A stretch of DNA of 64,000 nucleotides from Xiphias gladius (GCF_016859285.1 NC_053422.1:22209001-22273000), one strand, 5' to 3'. Positions 1 through 14,490 are shown, numbered from the stretch's first letter. Made by a program: numbers and translations. Notes: generated by a model from the letters alone, not told the origin.

Positions 1-958
1 ATATGCTCGCGGTTTTGTGGTTCATAAATGATATGTCTATAAACACTTCATGGACCGTGGTATGCCTATATAGTATTACTCAGGCACACTAGTGTGCATT
101 CAACTAGCTTTTAAGTAAATTTATAATTTGATTGACTGTTATTAATTAAATTGCAATTATATCAATACTTAGTTTTGTTTTGGTTTTTTTTCTTTTGGTT
201 TTTTTTAACTTATTAATCTTTATTTGGTCTAACAGCTGTCAGCAGCAGACAGAACCGAGTGGGTATCCCCACAGGCCGCTGGTGGTGGGCTGAACTCAAC
301 TCATTAAAGATGGTATTTCTGATACGTCTCATGCTGTCCTCAGTGCTGTTACATAACAATAACTACACAGTCTCCTCAGAGACCAACTTTTATTTCAGAG
401 GAACAACCTTTCCACAAGTGTCCAGTATCAATGATAAGTTCTTTTTTTTAACCCTTCTCCACTGTAACTGTTTTTTGTAGTGAGATTGTCAGTTCTGTGT
501 TCCACTGTTTTGATGTTGCAGCATTGTGAGTGGCAGAGTAAACAGTGTTCTTCAACAGTTGGCTTGATGGTAGCTATTGCATAGGGGTATTTATAAAGCT
601 TATGTAAATCAAAACTACAGTAGCATGGCCTTGCTCAAATAAGCTGTCCTTGGAAACCTGTATCTGCAGGGCACTAGATTAAAGTAGGACATGGAAAACT
701 AATTGCATTCAGAGGATTCATTTTTGTGTCTGTGCTGCCGGAGAAGCAGCACTTGGAAACTTCTGACTGGCTGGTTGGACAGACCAGTTTTGTACTGCAG
801 AATTGTCCCAGACTTTGACAAGGGAGTTTGCTGTATCTGTGACCCTGATGGAAGTTATATGGGCTGGGTTGCTGCTGTTGGACCAGCTGCAGCAGTTATG
901 GAGGAGGGTATGATGATGATAAACATTGTCAAGCTAATCAACACATGTTCTTCCACAG
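1..958 (+). other. mtus1: Intron of mtus1 (5' part of gene lies before the window)
   Basis: No recognisable exon here. The stretch ends in a good acceptor (TTCCACAG at 951-958) before the first in-window coding exon. The frame is open upstream of that acceptor, with an in-frame ATG at 898, but there is no homology to the family there, so I read it as intron. Confidence 0.6.
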
Positions 959-3900
959 TGGACAAGAACAAACCCACAGCCAGCTCCCGCCAGCAACACT
1001 CTCAGCAGCAACCATCCCAACCAAACCAGAGTCATGGACCTCCAGATGTAGTACCAGCGAGTGTCGCCAAGGGTGAGAGGAAGGACCAGAGCACCAAACA
1101 GCTCAGAGAGCTCCTGGCAGCCAGTAACCGCAGATTTCAGGCAGTCACCATTGTCCTGCAGCAAACATTGACTGAGGTAAGAAAATTTTACTTACAAAGG
1201 AAAGTTCATTTTTATTTTTACCATTCTTTTGAATTTAATATTTAAAGGCCATGCACCCTTTACATTTTTTCCAAGCAAATTATCTAATCAATAAAGAAAA
1301 TTTACAATACTTTTCATAGATTCATAGGTTATTCAGGTAGGCAAGCATGACCCTGACAGTTTTTTAAAATCTGGGTTTTCAAGATTTGTTTGATTTAGAT
1401 CTGTTTGGATAGTGGTACCATGTTACTGGCCTCCAGGAACTGGATACCCCAAGGGAATATTCATCCCCATAGTGCATTACAAATAGATTTCTGCTATCAG
1501 CTGCCTTCCACCCGACCCCATCCATCGTACCGCTCCCCTCTTTTAGTGTTGTCAAAGCAAAATTATGATGTGGTGCCTGGACTCTATTAAGTAACTGTAC
1601 TTCAGGAGCCCTACAGTCTAATATAAGTGAATTATAAATTTGAGTATATAAAATGCCACAAGCTATTTCAGTCCCTCCAGTTGACATTAGAAATGTCCTT
1701 GTCAAATATTTCCTCACCATATATGTTTTCAGTACATAATGAAAGAACATGATTGAGTGAAATAACTGGACTTAGTGTGTCAGTGTTGAGATATTTCCAT
1801 CAAGTTACTTTGGGTTTAGTCATTTTTCTCAAAGAAAATTGATGCTTAATCTTGTTTTAATTCAAAGATAGGTCTAAGTGAAAAACTACAAAACACTTTT
1901 AGATATATTACAAATACTGAATCATGTGGTTCAAATGCTGTTCATTAAAAGCAGTAGCTGTGGGCATCAGGATTCATGATGTATGTGAGATTTGATCTTG
2001 TCCTCCACTCTTCATTAACCCCTTGCTAAGGGCACCTGCTGTATTGACAAACATCACCAACATTCAAACAACTTAATCCTTCTCCTTTTCTTGTCAATCT
2101 GTGACAAATTATTGATTTGCCATCTTTTTTCCTTTCTTTCTTTGTGTTTGTAAATGGGTTTAATCTAATTGTCAAATGTGGCATGATTCAGTGGACTGGG
2201 GAAAACATCAGATCTGTCAAGATTTTCCTCTAGAGGCCGCTGGGAGCTTGCCATTATTTATTTAGCATGACTCCACTGGACCTTGACAATGTTGTTATGC
2301 ACATGTATGAGGTTGTAAAAATACCTGCATAAATAGATACATCTTCTTTCAGTTAGCATCACCGTAACTGCAGATATTTCAGACTTCTAGTCATCAGGGT
2401 GGTGCAGAGGAAAAACTACAGCAGAAACCTTATTTCAGTCCCTAGTGTGGCTGCGGTACTTTCAGCTTGGCATAACGGGTCATCACACACAATTTGTGGG
2501 TGTTTGTGGGTGAGGGACCCCTTGTTTACTTTTTGCTTCTGTAGTGATCTCTTCTGGTTGGTCAAGGCACCTCTGCACACAGTTGGGTTCTGGTGTGAAC
2601 CTCAGTGTGCATTAATGTATGTAGTCCTGTTGAAGTTTTGTTGCTGCCAAGTGGAGAGAAGTGGCTGGTGACTCCATTAATATGTTCCAAAGTTCTTTTT
2701 AATAAGCTGTTGTTGTAGTGTACTTGAGCTCTATGCAGCTGAGAACTGTTTCAGAAAAACCTTTGCTTCATTCAGCTCTGATACAGAAAGTCACTCATGA
2801 CTTTATTTCCTGGTGCAGATTACAGCAACTCCCTTTATTCCTGGCTTACTCTGAGTTTGACACCAGACAGATATCTCGTGGCAGTGTTCTGGATTGCTCC
2901 AGCCGTGACAGAGTTCATACAAGTCCAATTTTAGCCTCAGTGAGCTTCAGTGAATTCTGTTGTTTCCTAATTTCTACTGACAGGTTGCACTGCCCCACTG
3001 ATAAAGTAGGTGAAAAATAATGGTATTCTGATTATCCACTCAGGTGTCTAACTTATGTTGACATTTGCTCCTCAGATGTTTAGAAGCCAACTTGGGAACA
3101 TTTCTGCCTGTTGTAACTAAGACATCAGAAAGCCAGTAGGAACGTATTTGTTGAGAGTAGTGTGGAGGGAATTGATAAATAGTTATATGCAGTCATACAA
3201 AACAAAGCTGGATGAAAATGTTTAAATGTATCAGATGCTTGCCCATGTAATGTAATGCAAAGTATTTAAGACACAGTGTGTGATCCCCAGTCACTGATGT
3301 TTGACCCATATCCTTTTTGCTTTCTCAACCTCACTGACTCAACTTTAACTACAGCATGTTTTACTTTTTTTTTCCACCTCCTCCACAGTGATCCTAGTGG
3401 ACATCAATACCTACAGCATCTGAGACACACTTAACATGAATTGCATTCAACCTCAAACCCCAAATGTGTTTATCAGGTGTATTAAAGGGTGAGAGTGTTC
3501 ATGTAGAGCACAATGGTATCTTGTGGCCACTTATCGGACCAAGAATAGGAGACTGGACGTTACTGTGAGAATGTCCCAGCTGGTGACTTGATATGGTTAT
3601 GAGCAGTAGCCCAACACTAAGCAAGGACTGCACACTTTCTTATCATCTGTTTAGATGGAGTGTGTAAACACTGCACCTGGTTTTTCCATACCTTCTCTCA
3701 TAGAGAGCAATGCTGTGAAAGAAGTTGCACTAAGTATAGGAATCGAGGCACATTCCAAATAACCAGAAAATGATTTACTGTCTAGCTTTGCTCTGCTGGC
3801 TTTCTAATTTTCACAATATCTCCAGGAAACTGGAACCTGATCCGAAGCAATTAGTCACTGATCTTGATTCTACCATCAATTGTTATTCTACACCTGACAT

Positions 3901-6900
3901 GATATCATCATACACATGGGGGACATGTCTCTTTGGACCCGGCTAGATATTCCTAAGAGTTACAGAGTGATAGCCAATTGAGAAACTGGATATCAAATGG
4001 AAAAGCATGCACACCCAAATATTGAGGACTGTAATTTCAAGCATTTTTACAGTACAAGTATTTCGACAAAGTTGACTAAGGATGGACAGAATATGCATGG
4101 AAATGTTTCAGTATAAAGCTGCATGGCAGCAATTATTTTCATCTAGTTCCTAGTGTACATACGCATTTTTACCTGAGAGAAACGTCCTACCAAAAATCAG
4201 CATACTTTCTGGCGTCTATCACCAAAACCAGAAAATGGTTAAATTGCATCATTGAAAATGATTTTGGCTGTAGCCACAAGCGTGTGTGAGAGACAGGTGC
4301 AAGCTCGGACCAGTTGCCTTCACGATTGAGCATGATCCATCACAAGTGCCAAGTTAAAATGTGAAAACCAAACATGATCCCGGTTTTGATACAATGTACT
4401 ATACAGTTCAGCTTAGGTGACCGACATTCATTTATATACCATCATTTATTTATTTATGGTTAGCTATGACCTATTAACTATTTCTGATGCAATATGGAAA
4501 ATAATTACCAAGCCAGTTGAATATTAGTCAACAAGTGACAAGTAAAATGTTCTCATATTATATACAGTGGGGTACAGAAGTCTTGAGACCACTTTCCCAT
4601 TCAAGTGAACTTGCAATAGAATATTCACACACGAGCTGGAAATTTGATCTGTCACAGCACTATATCGTCTTGTAATGGAGAGATTGTACAATGCAGCGTA
4701 TAGTTGTGCAGCAGATTTTATGGTTATGGTGTAGAGGGGTGAGGGGATGATTAAATGTAGGTTTGTATGAGCAGTGGGGAAGGTGGTAATGAAACCTCTC
4801 CATGTATCCCCTGGGAAGGTCACTGCACAGCACAAGTCCTGCTCCATCAGCCTGATGTCTGACAGCTTTGTGCAATTTATCTGTTTGCTCCACTCTCTCA
4901 GTGCTTTCTTAAAGTGACCCTTCCTTGCTGGTGAGGAAGCTGTTCTCTGTAGCCTGCCCCTTTTGCTGTTTTAGGTGGAATACGGTAATGCACTCTGCAG
5001 TCACTCACCACAGCCAGTGAAGCGGCTTTTTCAGTCCTGCCTCAGATGTTGTTAGAGCAGTCTGGAAGGAGGTGTGTTTGGAGGTGGTGCGTCCACCTGG
5101 ACCACTGTTTGTCGTGGCGTACTGGGTCTCCATAGCTGGAGGGGGAGACGCCGGCACCCAAGCCTCAGGCTGAGGCTGGATCATGGGCTGTTCTGGCAGT
5201 AGAGCGTGCCTTAGTGCTCCCTACGCTGCAGAGAGGGTAACTGGCTTCTACATTGTTCTATTCTGCAGTGAGGTATAGATACAAATCTCGGGTACAGTAG
5301 GACAGGGTTTAATACTATATATTTGCTTTGTAAACTTATTAGTAAAATGATGTTTGGCTTGCCTTACTTGGCTATTTTGTCTTACTTGGCTATTTTGTCA
5401 TAATTGAATTATGCAGGCTCTGTGATGCACTCTGTTATATTGTTTGTGAATCAGCATAATAGGTGAAAGGTAGTAGAGCAGAGGTAAACAGTTTTTGGAT
5501 AATCTATGCGTCAGTTTGAAGTCTAGCAGGAGCACTGCAGCTACAGTGCAGCCTCCTCTTTACTGCAAAACTGAGTCAGTAAATGAGTTAGGCTGACAGA
5601 AGGCATTTGGTAAGACTGAAAACACGAGTTCAATGTCAAGTTTTCCTTTAATCCCCCTCTCGTTATCCCTGCTGATGGTTTTTCTCTGTTAGCTGCTGCT
5701 GTGCCTTCAGTGTATTTGCATTTGGCAGTCAAACACAATATCCTAGTAGGAAAACTGGATTCATGCGATGGTTATTTGTCAGGGTGTTGCCCTGACAGAA
5801 CCTCCCTTCTAATAGTGAATTACTTTTCAAACTCATATTTGACTGTGATTATTTAAGGTAGGCTTTAATAAAACAAAGAACCCTCAAAATTAGTAATATT
5901 GATGCTGTCCTGAGCATGTATATGATTGTTGACATTTTTCTCTGCAGCGTGACGAAGCCATGAGGCAGTGCAGGGAGCTGTCCCAGGAGCTGGTAAGCCT
6001 TCGTGGAGATCTGGGTAAGTTAGGTCACCTTGGGTCTCACACTACAGTGGTTATCACCCAAGTACACACTCCTGGTGCAAGGTTTCCTTTTACTACGTCT
6101 TTCTAATCTGTTTTTGTCTGTTGGATTATTCAGTTTACTTGACAAAATTGGGAAACATTTTGGATTATGTTTCTAAAGACAGTCAGGAAAATACAGTTTT
6201 CACGTCTTGGCTGTTGGGTTTTTCATCATTGGTATTTGGTTGTTTACTTTGTGCACTTTTTTTGGTTGCTGTGATCTGATGCAATTATTGATCATTGGTG
6301 CTTTATTGTTGATATTTTATAGCGTATGTTAGGCATTATTCCTGCAATGATGAATTTAATCACCATTGCAAGAATTCCTCTGGACTGGCAGTCAAGCCGA
6401 TCAATTTGTTTGATTAAAAAAATGTGATCTTTATTTAATACTAATACAATAGTTATCACTGTGGAAGCTCCAGTACTCTTCCTGAGAGTGATTTGTGATG
6501 TTAGGGGTTAACCTTTCTTATTTGATGGAACTGGTGTCAAAAATTACTTGATGAATTAAATATTATCATTTCTGTTTGCAGGTGAGGTTTTACTCTTGTT
6601 TGCTTTTACCTGCCACATAGATATTCCCTGTGGTTCTTCCTCCACTTGTTAATTGCTTTGTCCTCCACTGGAAATCAGATATGTTTGTCAAGGCAAGTGT
6701 GTTTAATCGTTGCTAGAAAGGTGGTGTCAGCCCATTCCCCAAGGAGAGGCAGTCTGAACCCTGACCCCACACAGGCAGGCCTCCCATTGGTGGAATGCCA
6801 CACCACCTGAGGCCTTGTGGAGGCCTAAAGACAACGACCCAAATTTTATGTCAAGCCTAAGTGCTGTCACACGGAATAACCTTGCACATATAGGCCCATG

Positions 6901-9900
6901 CACGCTCAAACGTGCACTCACACACCAGCTTTCATCTCTGTTATTTAAGGCTGCAGTAGTGTTGTGACTCCTCCCCTCCCTTACACCCTCGGGACTTCCA
7001 CATGACCGCTTATATGCTGAGCGCTGTTGTATCTGCGCTTTAACACATTCCTCACCTCAGAGAGGCTGTGAGACCCCCCGTGTCCTCAGATTGACCTTTT
7101 GTATTATGTGTAGCCAAAGATGTTTGCAAATCCACAGTCTGATTTTAGTTTATTTCCTCCTCAAAGAGTGTCCCTGCCTGCTTCCCCAGTGATCTCACTC
7201 CTCACACAGCAATAAATTCAAGGCTTAGGCTATAGCCAAAAGTGTGATTCAAATACACCCCATTTATTATCATTCATCATTTGTAGAATTACAAATGAAA
7301 GGGATCTGCCTGTTTTAGCATCTGCATTATCTGTGATGTTTCAAAATCCCATCATCCTGCTGACTGTAGGCCAAAATGCAGCTAACTTTAGATTATCCGG
7401 GTCCTCCTTTCCCATACTGTTTGAGCCGTGAAGTGGTTTTGTGGGGTGGATTTGGACTAGAAGCGCTTATATGACCAGATCTTTGTTACACATGGTTGCG
7501 GAATGCCGGTCTTTGTTTGTTGAGCTGTACATGCCAAAGCGTGATAGATAGTCCCTATGTTAGCTTGGCCTCTGTTCCTGGATCTGCTGCCGTTATTCCA
7601 CTCTGGGTAAGGTGAATCTTCATGCTCATGCAGTGCGATGTTATTCCTTTCTACTTTAGCTCAGTGTTCAGCTGTGAAGAAGAGACTCTCGGACTTCATT
7701 TATATCCAAACAGCAACAGGGATATTCATTATGACAAATAAGTAACAGGATTTGAGACTATTTGTGTATGAGAAAGTTGTTCAACATTATGGATAAACAC
7801 ACTTCAAATGCAGCATGTGACCCTCATGGCTAAGGGGGGAATCTTCATATGTGCAAAAGAAGGGAAGCAAAAGGCGTTGATAACAACTTTTTGGTAACCA
7901 TGAATCATTATATTGTAGTTACTAAATCTGTGTTTCAGAATAGGATATCAAATTGTAAGACTACTTTTATTAGGGAATAGTACCTTTATTGTGCCCTTAT
8001 AATTTGTGAGAGCACTGATTGAGAAAATTTACCTACCACCCATGTTGTAACATAGCAGAGCAACATCTGGATTCGGTATTATTTTACGCCCACTACTGAT
8101 ATTTTACAGTTTCAAGCTCTAAATAGTTGTGGTTTGTCATACCATGTATTAAAGACCAAACTTTTGAAGGAAAGTCACCTGCTAGCCCCGACAGAAGAGT
8201 TTCTTGTTGCACACTGCAGTCTTTCTCACTGTACACTGTCACTGCGACTTTGCCAGTGAGCTGAGTTCCAGTGCCAGCTGCTGGGTATCAAGTGTTTGTG
8301 CACAGCCACTTAAACTGGAGACAGTTATGGAGTTGATCACAGTCACTGACTCCTGAGCAGATATAAACACTTGGTGATGGAAACGGTTGGGAAATAGTGA
8401 GACAAGTTTACAGAACAAAAAAAAAAGCCATCAACAGCACAAACTTGAAATGGCAAATTAGTGGAATCTGTGGAAAGGAGAGGAGAACCTGATTTAAGAA
8501 AACTGTTACTTATGCCACCAATTTCAAGATATTGTGAAAGAATTGAGACTTGTTACTATATCTTCATCTGTCTATAAATAACCTCAGTGTAGTTGTAGTT
8601 AAGTGCAAGAGGCACCTCCCCTTTAAAGTCAGTTTTTCCATTCCTTTTTGGAGAGCATTGGAGTCACACATTAACGTCAAGGACGATTTTGCAAAACAGA
8701 GGTTCCTCAGTGGACATACCAGATTTCCTACACAAGCAGTTACTAATACACTTTTTCCTCTGACCTTTTTTAATGAATATTACACAGTCTACACAACTGC
8801 ATATAGTCACTGAACATCATGCAAATGTCCTGTCACCCTTTCACCAAGATAAAATGCTATCTTTCTGTTTGTATTCCCAGTTTGCTCCATCCATTCATCA
8901 GAGCGTTTGGAGAAAGAAAAGCAGGAGTTGCGTGTTGCTCTGGAGGATGCACTGCAGAAACTGCAGGAGCAGCACCAGAAGGACGTGGATGAGCTGGAGC
9001 AGAGGCTACAGGCGTTCTACCAGGCTGAGTGGGACAAGGTCCACCTCACCTACCAGGAGGAGGCTGACAAGTGCAAGACTCTCATGGAACAGCAGGTTTG
9101 TCACTACACTACCTTTCATGATGATTTATGTTATGTAATATATATTTAAATGATTTATGCAGCAAGATTTACTATTGCCTCTGATGACCGTATATTCGTT
9201 TAATTATTGAATTAATGGAAAGCTGTTTTCTGTAAAGGCTCTGATGTCAGCATTTGTTTCACAGGGTGGGGTTTGTTAATATTCTGCTATTGTAACACAG
9301 TCTTGATGCCAGCATTTTTTTAAAATATCACTTTGTTTGAATTTTGACACATTTTCTGTGCTTCAGAAGAAAATGCATGTAAAACATCTTAATGTAATGC
9401 AGTGCCTGGCTATGTCTAATTAACAGTAATGCTTTGGTTCAAAAGTAAGTATATTGTGTGTTATTTAGATCGGAGAGCTTAAAGCCAATCATGAAGCCAT
9501 GAAGCTGGAACTACAGAACAGCCACGTAGAACAGCTGCAGTGTGTTAAACAGCAGTATGAAATGTCACTGGAAGGTGAGGGGACGGTACTGGCACAAACT
9601 ATTCAAACTACATCCACTCCCTGAAGCTGCTTTTTATGAGTTTTTTTTAAACTGACTAGAGCTGAGAAAGCTTTGAGTATATTTTAACTTTAGATATTCT
9701 TTCTCAGTCCACTAATGCATGCAGTATAAAAATGTGTTTTTGCATCATGCATACCATGAAATTGTGATTAACCTTAACCTTTGTTGTACAGTTTGAGGTT
9801 TCGGAAATGTTTTTAATGTCACAATACCTTTTCAGAGCTCAGGAACGTTCACAATCAGGAGCTGCAGTCTTTGGACAGAACTTTGAAAGATGCAGAAGCT

Positions 9901-12261
9901 TCTCTATCTGTAAGTGTCACTTTTTCTGTTTTCATGTAGTAACACGAGAGTAACTTGTGATTTAATAAACTGTTTGATAAACTTAACTCTGTGACTCCGT
10001 GTTGCTGTGTGACTCCACAGGGACAGATTCAAGAGCTGACTGTGGAGAACAATGCTCTAATAGAGAAGCTAACAGCAGGGGAGAACAAGAGGAAAGAGCT
10101 GGCCGAAAAGAGTCAGGTACTCTTATCTGTGTGTTTATTATAGCAGAGCTGCACTTTAGAAACATCTCATGACTCCAGTGTTGTCTACCCCTGAGCATAA
10201 AAGGCGGGAATTCCATGAGGCCAGCGATTACTAGAAAGATAGATTATTAACAGAAGCAAAAATCAATACATGTTTTCTTGAAAGACTTCATTTGTAAGTA
10301 ATCTGTAGTTTTTCTGTTAGGTCAATCAACCATTAACCTTTCTTTACCATGTACAACAGTGTCAACTACAGCGGGTTAAACTCTGCTGCATCGTTGTCTT
10401 AGATACTAAACTGTCCTCCCTGTCGAGTGTACATTTTCATTTTCCCAGAATGCTGTTGTACAGGGAGGCTGCCACATGTAATTAGCATTCTGAGCTGGCA
10501 TAGTAGTGTAATTAAGGTAACTACTTTACGTTACCCTGCCACTCCACATCTGTTATTAATTGATAAATAAGAAGAAAAGCATTAGCAACAGATCAGTGTT
10601 ATGTATTGACCATGCATAGACTAGGAGCAGCTAAACACTACCTTCATGCAGAACACATCATGTGTATATTTGTAATATATGAGTCATTGTGGATGACACC
10701 TAAACATCCACAGTTTGATTGTCCCTGTGAACCCTGACTAGTGAATGTTTTGTAAGTGATGCACAGCGCCCTCTGTTGTGTGATTATGGATTTATGGCCA
10801 TATGACATTTATGAGGCTTGCAGTACTAACGCACACATTTTTTAAGTCTTAACAGTCCCTGAACTGCTTGGCACTACTTATTTGTCCCCGCAGAAGGACT
10901 CCCACACCCTGTATCTGGAGCAGGAGCTGGAGAGCCTCAAAGTGGTGCTAGATATCAAAAACAAACAGCTCCACCAGCAGGAGAAGAAGCTGATGGAGAT
11001 AGACAAACTGGTGAGAACTGAGAGATGAAAATGATTGCTGGGCATCAAGACTAGCAATGCTACTGGCATTAAAAAAACACTTTGATTAGTCAATCATTCT
11101 GCTATTTATTTATTTTTTGTTTGTTTTTTTGTTTTGTTTTTCCCCCCAGACGGAGAAAAATGTCAAGTTGGATGAGAACCTTAAGAAGGTCCAGCAAGAG
11201 AATGAGGACCTCAAAGCCCGCATGGAAAGACATGCTGCATTGTCAAGGTAAAAGTTCATCAAATGAGCTCATATGAAGTGATGGAAACCCCCCGTCTCCG
11301 CTCAGACTCCTATGCCTCAATGAACTTTTGAATGACTGCATTCAGTTAAGTGCTCCTGTGTGCCATAGACCTCCATTATTTTTGCAAAAATTATTCATCA
11401 GTAAGCCACAACATTACACTGGGATGAACGTGGGTACTATAGCTTATTTTGACTAAATCCTACATACACCTTCCTGCTGCTATTAATATTCATTAGAGCA
11501 CCAAAAGTGTATCAATATCTGGCTGAAAATAGTCCCTACCAAATGCATTATATACTCCTATTAGTTACATTTGCTAAAAACTTCCGTGTCCAGTTGTTTT
11601 AGGAAATAACTGAGCTATTTTAAAAAACAAAACTCTACATTTGTGAAAAGATTAACATTTTCAGTAGGAACCAATGAGTTAGGGCTGGGAGAAACAGACA
11701 GGCCTGGGAAGAAAAGTATTGAGAGACAGACTTAGGTTTTGTTGATTTGGGTTTTTTCATGGTATTTGATGGCAATAACACAAACTGAATATTGACAGTC
11801 TCGTCCTTTAGGCTTTCCAAAACAACCTGTGTAATCATAATTTTATTTCAGATATGTATTTATTTGTAGTGGTTAATTTCTTAAAGCAGTGCGACAGCAA
11901 ATACAACAAATAATTAGTAATATACTGTTGGTGAGAACTTCACCAACTGGTGACTGGTTGAATTTTTCTGTGCCTGTAAACATTTATGCTCCAGATCATT
12001 TCTGACTTGTCTGTTGTGTTGATGCACCACAGGCAGCTGTCCACAGAGCAGGCTATGCTGCAGGAGTCTCTTCAGAAGGAGTCCAAGGTGAACAAGCGCT
12101 TGTCCATGGAGAACGAGGAGCTGCTGTGGAAGCTCCATAATGGAGACATGAGTAGCCCCCGCAAGGTGTCCTCAACGTCCACCTCCCCCTCCCACTCCTT
12201 CAGCCTCCAATCACCTCGTAGCTCCGGCCTCTTCTCCAGCCCTCCTGTCTCACCCAGATAA
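959..12261 (+). CDS. mtus1: Microtubule-associated tumor suppressor 1 (ATIP family), C-terminal part, nine exons
   Basis: MTUS1/ATIP proteins bind microtubules and AT2 receptor through a long C-terminal coiled coil. Coding exons: 959-1176, 5948-6014, 8881-9095, 9469-9574, 9836-9909, 10021-10116, 10894-11010, 11150-11247, 12033-12261 (stop TAA 12259). They join in frame with GT-AG borders to 405 residues plus a split first codon. The family core is clear: [20 protein letters not shown], then [20 protein letters not shown], a heptad-rich Glu/Lys/Gln coiled coil, [55 protein letters not shown], and a Ser/Pro tail ending SPPVSPR. The paralogue MTUS2 has a very similar C-terminus; adjacency to pdgfrl, as in human 8p22, decides for mtus1. 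The N-terminal exons and promoter are outside the window. The first exon shown, rich in Ser/Gln, precedes the coiled coil and is the least conserved part. Confidence 0.93.
1177..5947 (+). other. mtus1: Large mtus1 intron
   Basis: Donor GAG|gtaaga at 1177, acceptor ctctgcag ending at 5947. No exon-like sequence recognised. A probable transposon end lies at 4563-4610. The rest is unremarkable AT-rich sequence with no convincing ORF. Confidence 0.7.
4563..4610. repeat. Probable Tc1/mariner-like terminal sequence
   Basis: After a run of alternating TA comes CAGTGGGGTACAGAAGTCTT followed by GAGACCAC. A TA dinucleotide followed by CAGTG and a 'gtctcaagac'-like block resembles the ends of teleost Tc1-type non-autonomous elements. 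I could not find the opposite inverted end in the window, so this may be a solo or decayed end. Confidence 0.3.
6015..8880 (+). other. mtus1: mtus1 intron
   Basis: Donor CTGG|gtaagt at 6015, acceptor gtattcccag ending at 8880. No exon, RNA gene or recognised repeat found. Confidence 0.7.
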
Positions 12262-13365
12262 CGATGGGCCCTTGCTTCCAGGAAGCAGACCCTCATGTTT
12301 GAGTTATCCCTCTAGAATATGGAGCCATGTTTTTTTTTTCCTGTACGCTTAGCAAAACAGCCTGACCTTGGCTCCTTCAGGATTGGATGAACTCTGACAC
12401 TTTCTGTACGGAGACGCTACAGACTGTAAGAAAAGAAAAATGTTGCACAGAAGCACTTAATATGCAAGGCCATCTTGTTCTCTGCCTTTCACATCTGAAA
12501 CTATCGATGAGGGAAAAGGAAATCTCAGGACTTCTATGTAATGAAACATTATTTTTGTTACTTGTAGTTGTTGGCAGAGGCTTGTCTTTCCTGAAGCTCA
12601 GCAGAGGCACACATAAAGTACATGCAGTAAAAAGATACACACACACACACACATGCATGCATACGTACACATGTGCAGACACAGCCCTGCAGTGTGAGAG
12701 GGGGCGTCTTTGTGTCTCGGGAGACCACAGCCATGGAAAGTCTGAATGCAGAATAGCTATGAATACAGATGACACTATCCCTCCTCAGGGCATATTTTTA
12801 TTTTAAATATGAATGGAATATTGAATTGCTTCAGTTGGATTCCTGCACCATTTCTCAAAGCTAACTGCTCAAGGGTGACAGTCAAACTGTCATATTACTA
12901 ACATCCCACTGCTAGCCAGTACACCAGTGCTGTACATGCCTCTGTCTAAAAAGAGAAATGTTAATACCCATATGCAGGCCGTTCTGTCCACAATGCTCGT
13001 GGTCATGTTCCAAGTTTCCTTATGGTTATCTTATTTTCAAAGGTCTAGATTTTTTTACGTTTAATTGACAGTTTGAGTATCATCTCTTGCCTCAAACATG
13101 TTTTGTTTTTCACGTTTGTTTGTTTGACTAAGGGACCAATCTAAGTCTTTGTGCATGCATTTGAGTCAGTCACCCCTCACTGAACCCTACTCCTAATGCA
13201 GCTTTAAATTCGGGGTCTTGACCACAAGAAGCCTTGCTTGTACATGTCAGAGACACCGCATCTTCGAACTGTCTCAAAAAGAGTATTTTGTGTGGAATTG
13301 ATATTATTGGTGTGTTGACCCTCTTTGAAATATGCAATTAATAAAGTCTTGTATTAAACCTGAAG
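12262..13365 (+). other. mtus1: mtus1 3' UTR
   Basis: Sequence from the stop codon to just past the AATAAA at 13340-13345. It holds a short CA repeat near 12638-12654 that continues into ATGCATGC. ORFs seen here on either strand have no coding character. Confidence 0.7.
13340..13345 (+). promoter_or_regulatory. mtus1: Polyadenylation signal AATAAA of mtus1
   Basis: The hexamer lies in ATTAATAAAGTC, about 1.08 kb after the mtus1 stop. It is the first canonical signal in a suitable place, and the next gene (pdgfrl) converges from the other side. Confidence 0.6.
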
Positions 13366-14484
13366 TTTGACAGCTCTAAAATGGTCTATCAGTGTCAAAA
13401 TATTTTGCTGTTATCTACATATTTTAAGTATTTAAGTATTCAGATGAGGCTCTACCTATGGTTTCCTTAAAAGGGATGTATTACAGGAATTCAGTTTTTA
13501 CTGGGACTGAAAAACTTGAACTCAACAGGTTTTACTTAATAGTTAATATTCGCCATCCGTCCAGCCTTGTGACTTGAGTCCAATAGTCTTAAATGTCTTA
13601 CTAAACCACAAACATTCATGTCCTAAGCTAAAGTATAGTTCAAAATCATAACAACCAGCCACTATTCAGCAGCAAGTGGGAACTGCAGCAAGTGCTGCAA
13701 GTTCTGGGCCTACAGATCACATTCCACATACGGAGCGCATTAGGACGTCAGTCTGGTACACTGCTCAGCTTTAAACCAGATTCTCCTCCTCATGACATGC
13801 TACAAAGCCCGATCAAGTCTCTGATGGCGGCGACTCTCTTTTCCAGTGTCATTATTTGATTTTAATGTAGCATAGAACACAACTGTGATTGATCAGTGAT
13901 GTGTGGTTGGGTGTCCGACCCAACAGCGTGCCAGGAGTTATTGTGGTTTGGTGTTTCTTCTGTCATGAGGCCTGAAATATCTGACTCAACTACCAAAAAC
14001 TCTCATCTCCAGATACAATATTAAAATTACCATCTATATTAAGTCAGAAGGTTTCAATATTTTGCAGACTGAGAATCTTATTAAAGCCAGACTCCTGCAG
14101 AGTATCAAACAAAGCATGTTATGAACCAGCTTGGGCTTTTCTCTGATCAAATCTTCCCAGAGATGTTCAGTAGATTTTGGGGTCTGGTGACTGTGGAGGA
14201 AAAGCCCTGCAGGTCACAACTCCGCACTCTTCTTTAGACTCCAGATAGTTGTGATTCATGTTTAGGCTCATTGTCCTGCTACATAATTAATCCTCCTCTT
14301 ACACTCGCGGCTTTGAGCCAGAGGGAGTGTCATGGGGTGGTCCCTTTTCTATTGAGCCTTACTTTCAATAAAAATGACTTGTTTTTGTGGAAGTCCCTCC
14401 AGTGTTGCTCTGCTCCTCTGAAACCTGCGACTGGATGCTTTTTAATGTCAAAATGATCTCGTTCACTGAAGTACATAGCAAATC
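13366..14484. other. Intergenic, between convergent mtus1 and pdgfrl 3' ends
   Basis: About 1.1 kb with no exon, RNA gene or recognised repeat. The short ORFs here have no visible homology. Confidence 0.6.
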
Positions 14485-14490
14485 TTTATT
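14485..14490 (-). promoter_or_regulatory. pdgfrl: Candidate polyadenylation signal of pdgfrl
   Basis: TTTATT on the plus strand (AATAAA on the minus strand), about 150 bases beyond the pdgfrl stop. It would give a short 3' UTR. A more distant signal cannot be excluded. Confidence 0.45.

Noticed and set aside
703-957. Open frame upstream of and in phase with the first mtus1 exon, possibly an alternative start exon.
   Set aside because: A good acceptor stands at 957-958, the upstream part begins with a non-ATG codon and has no family similarity. The in-frame ATG at 898 is unsupported.
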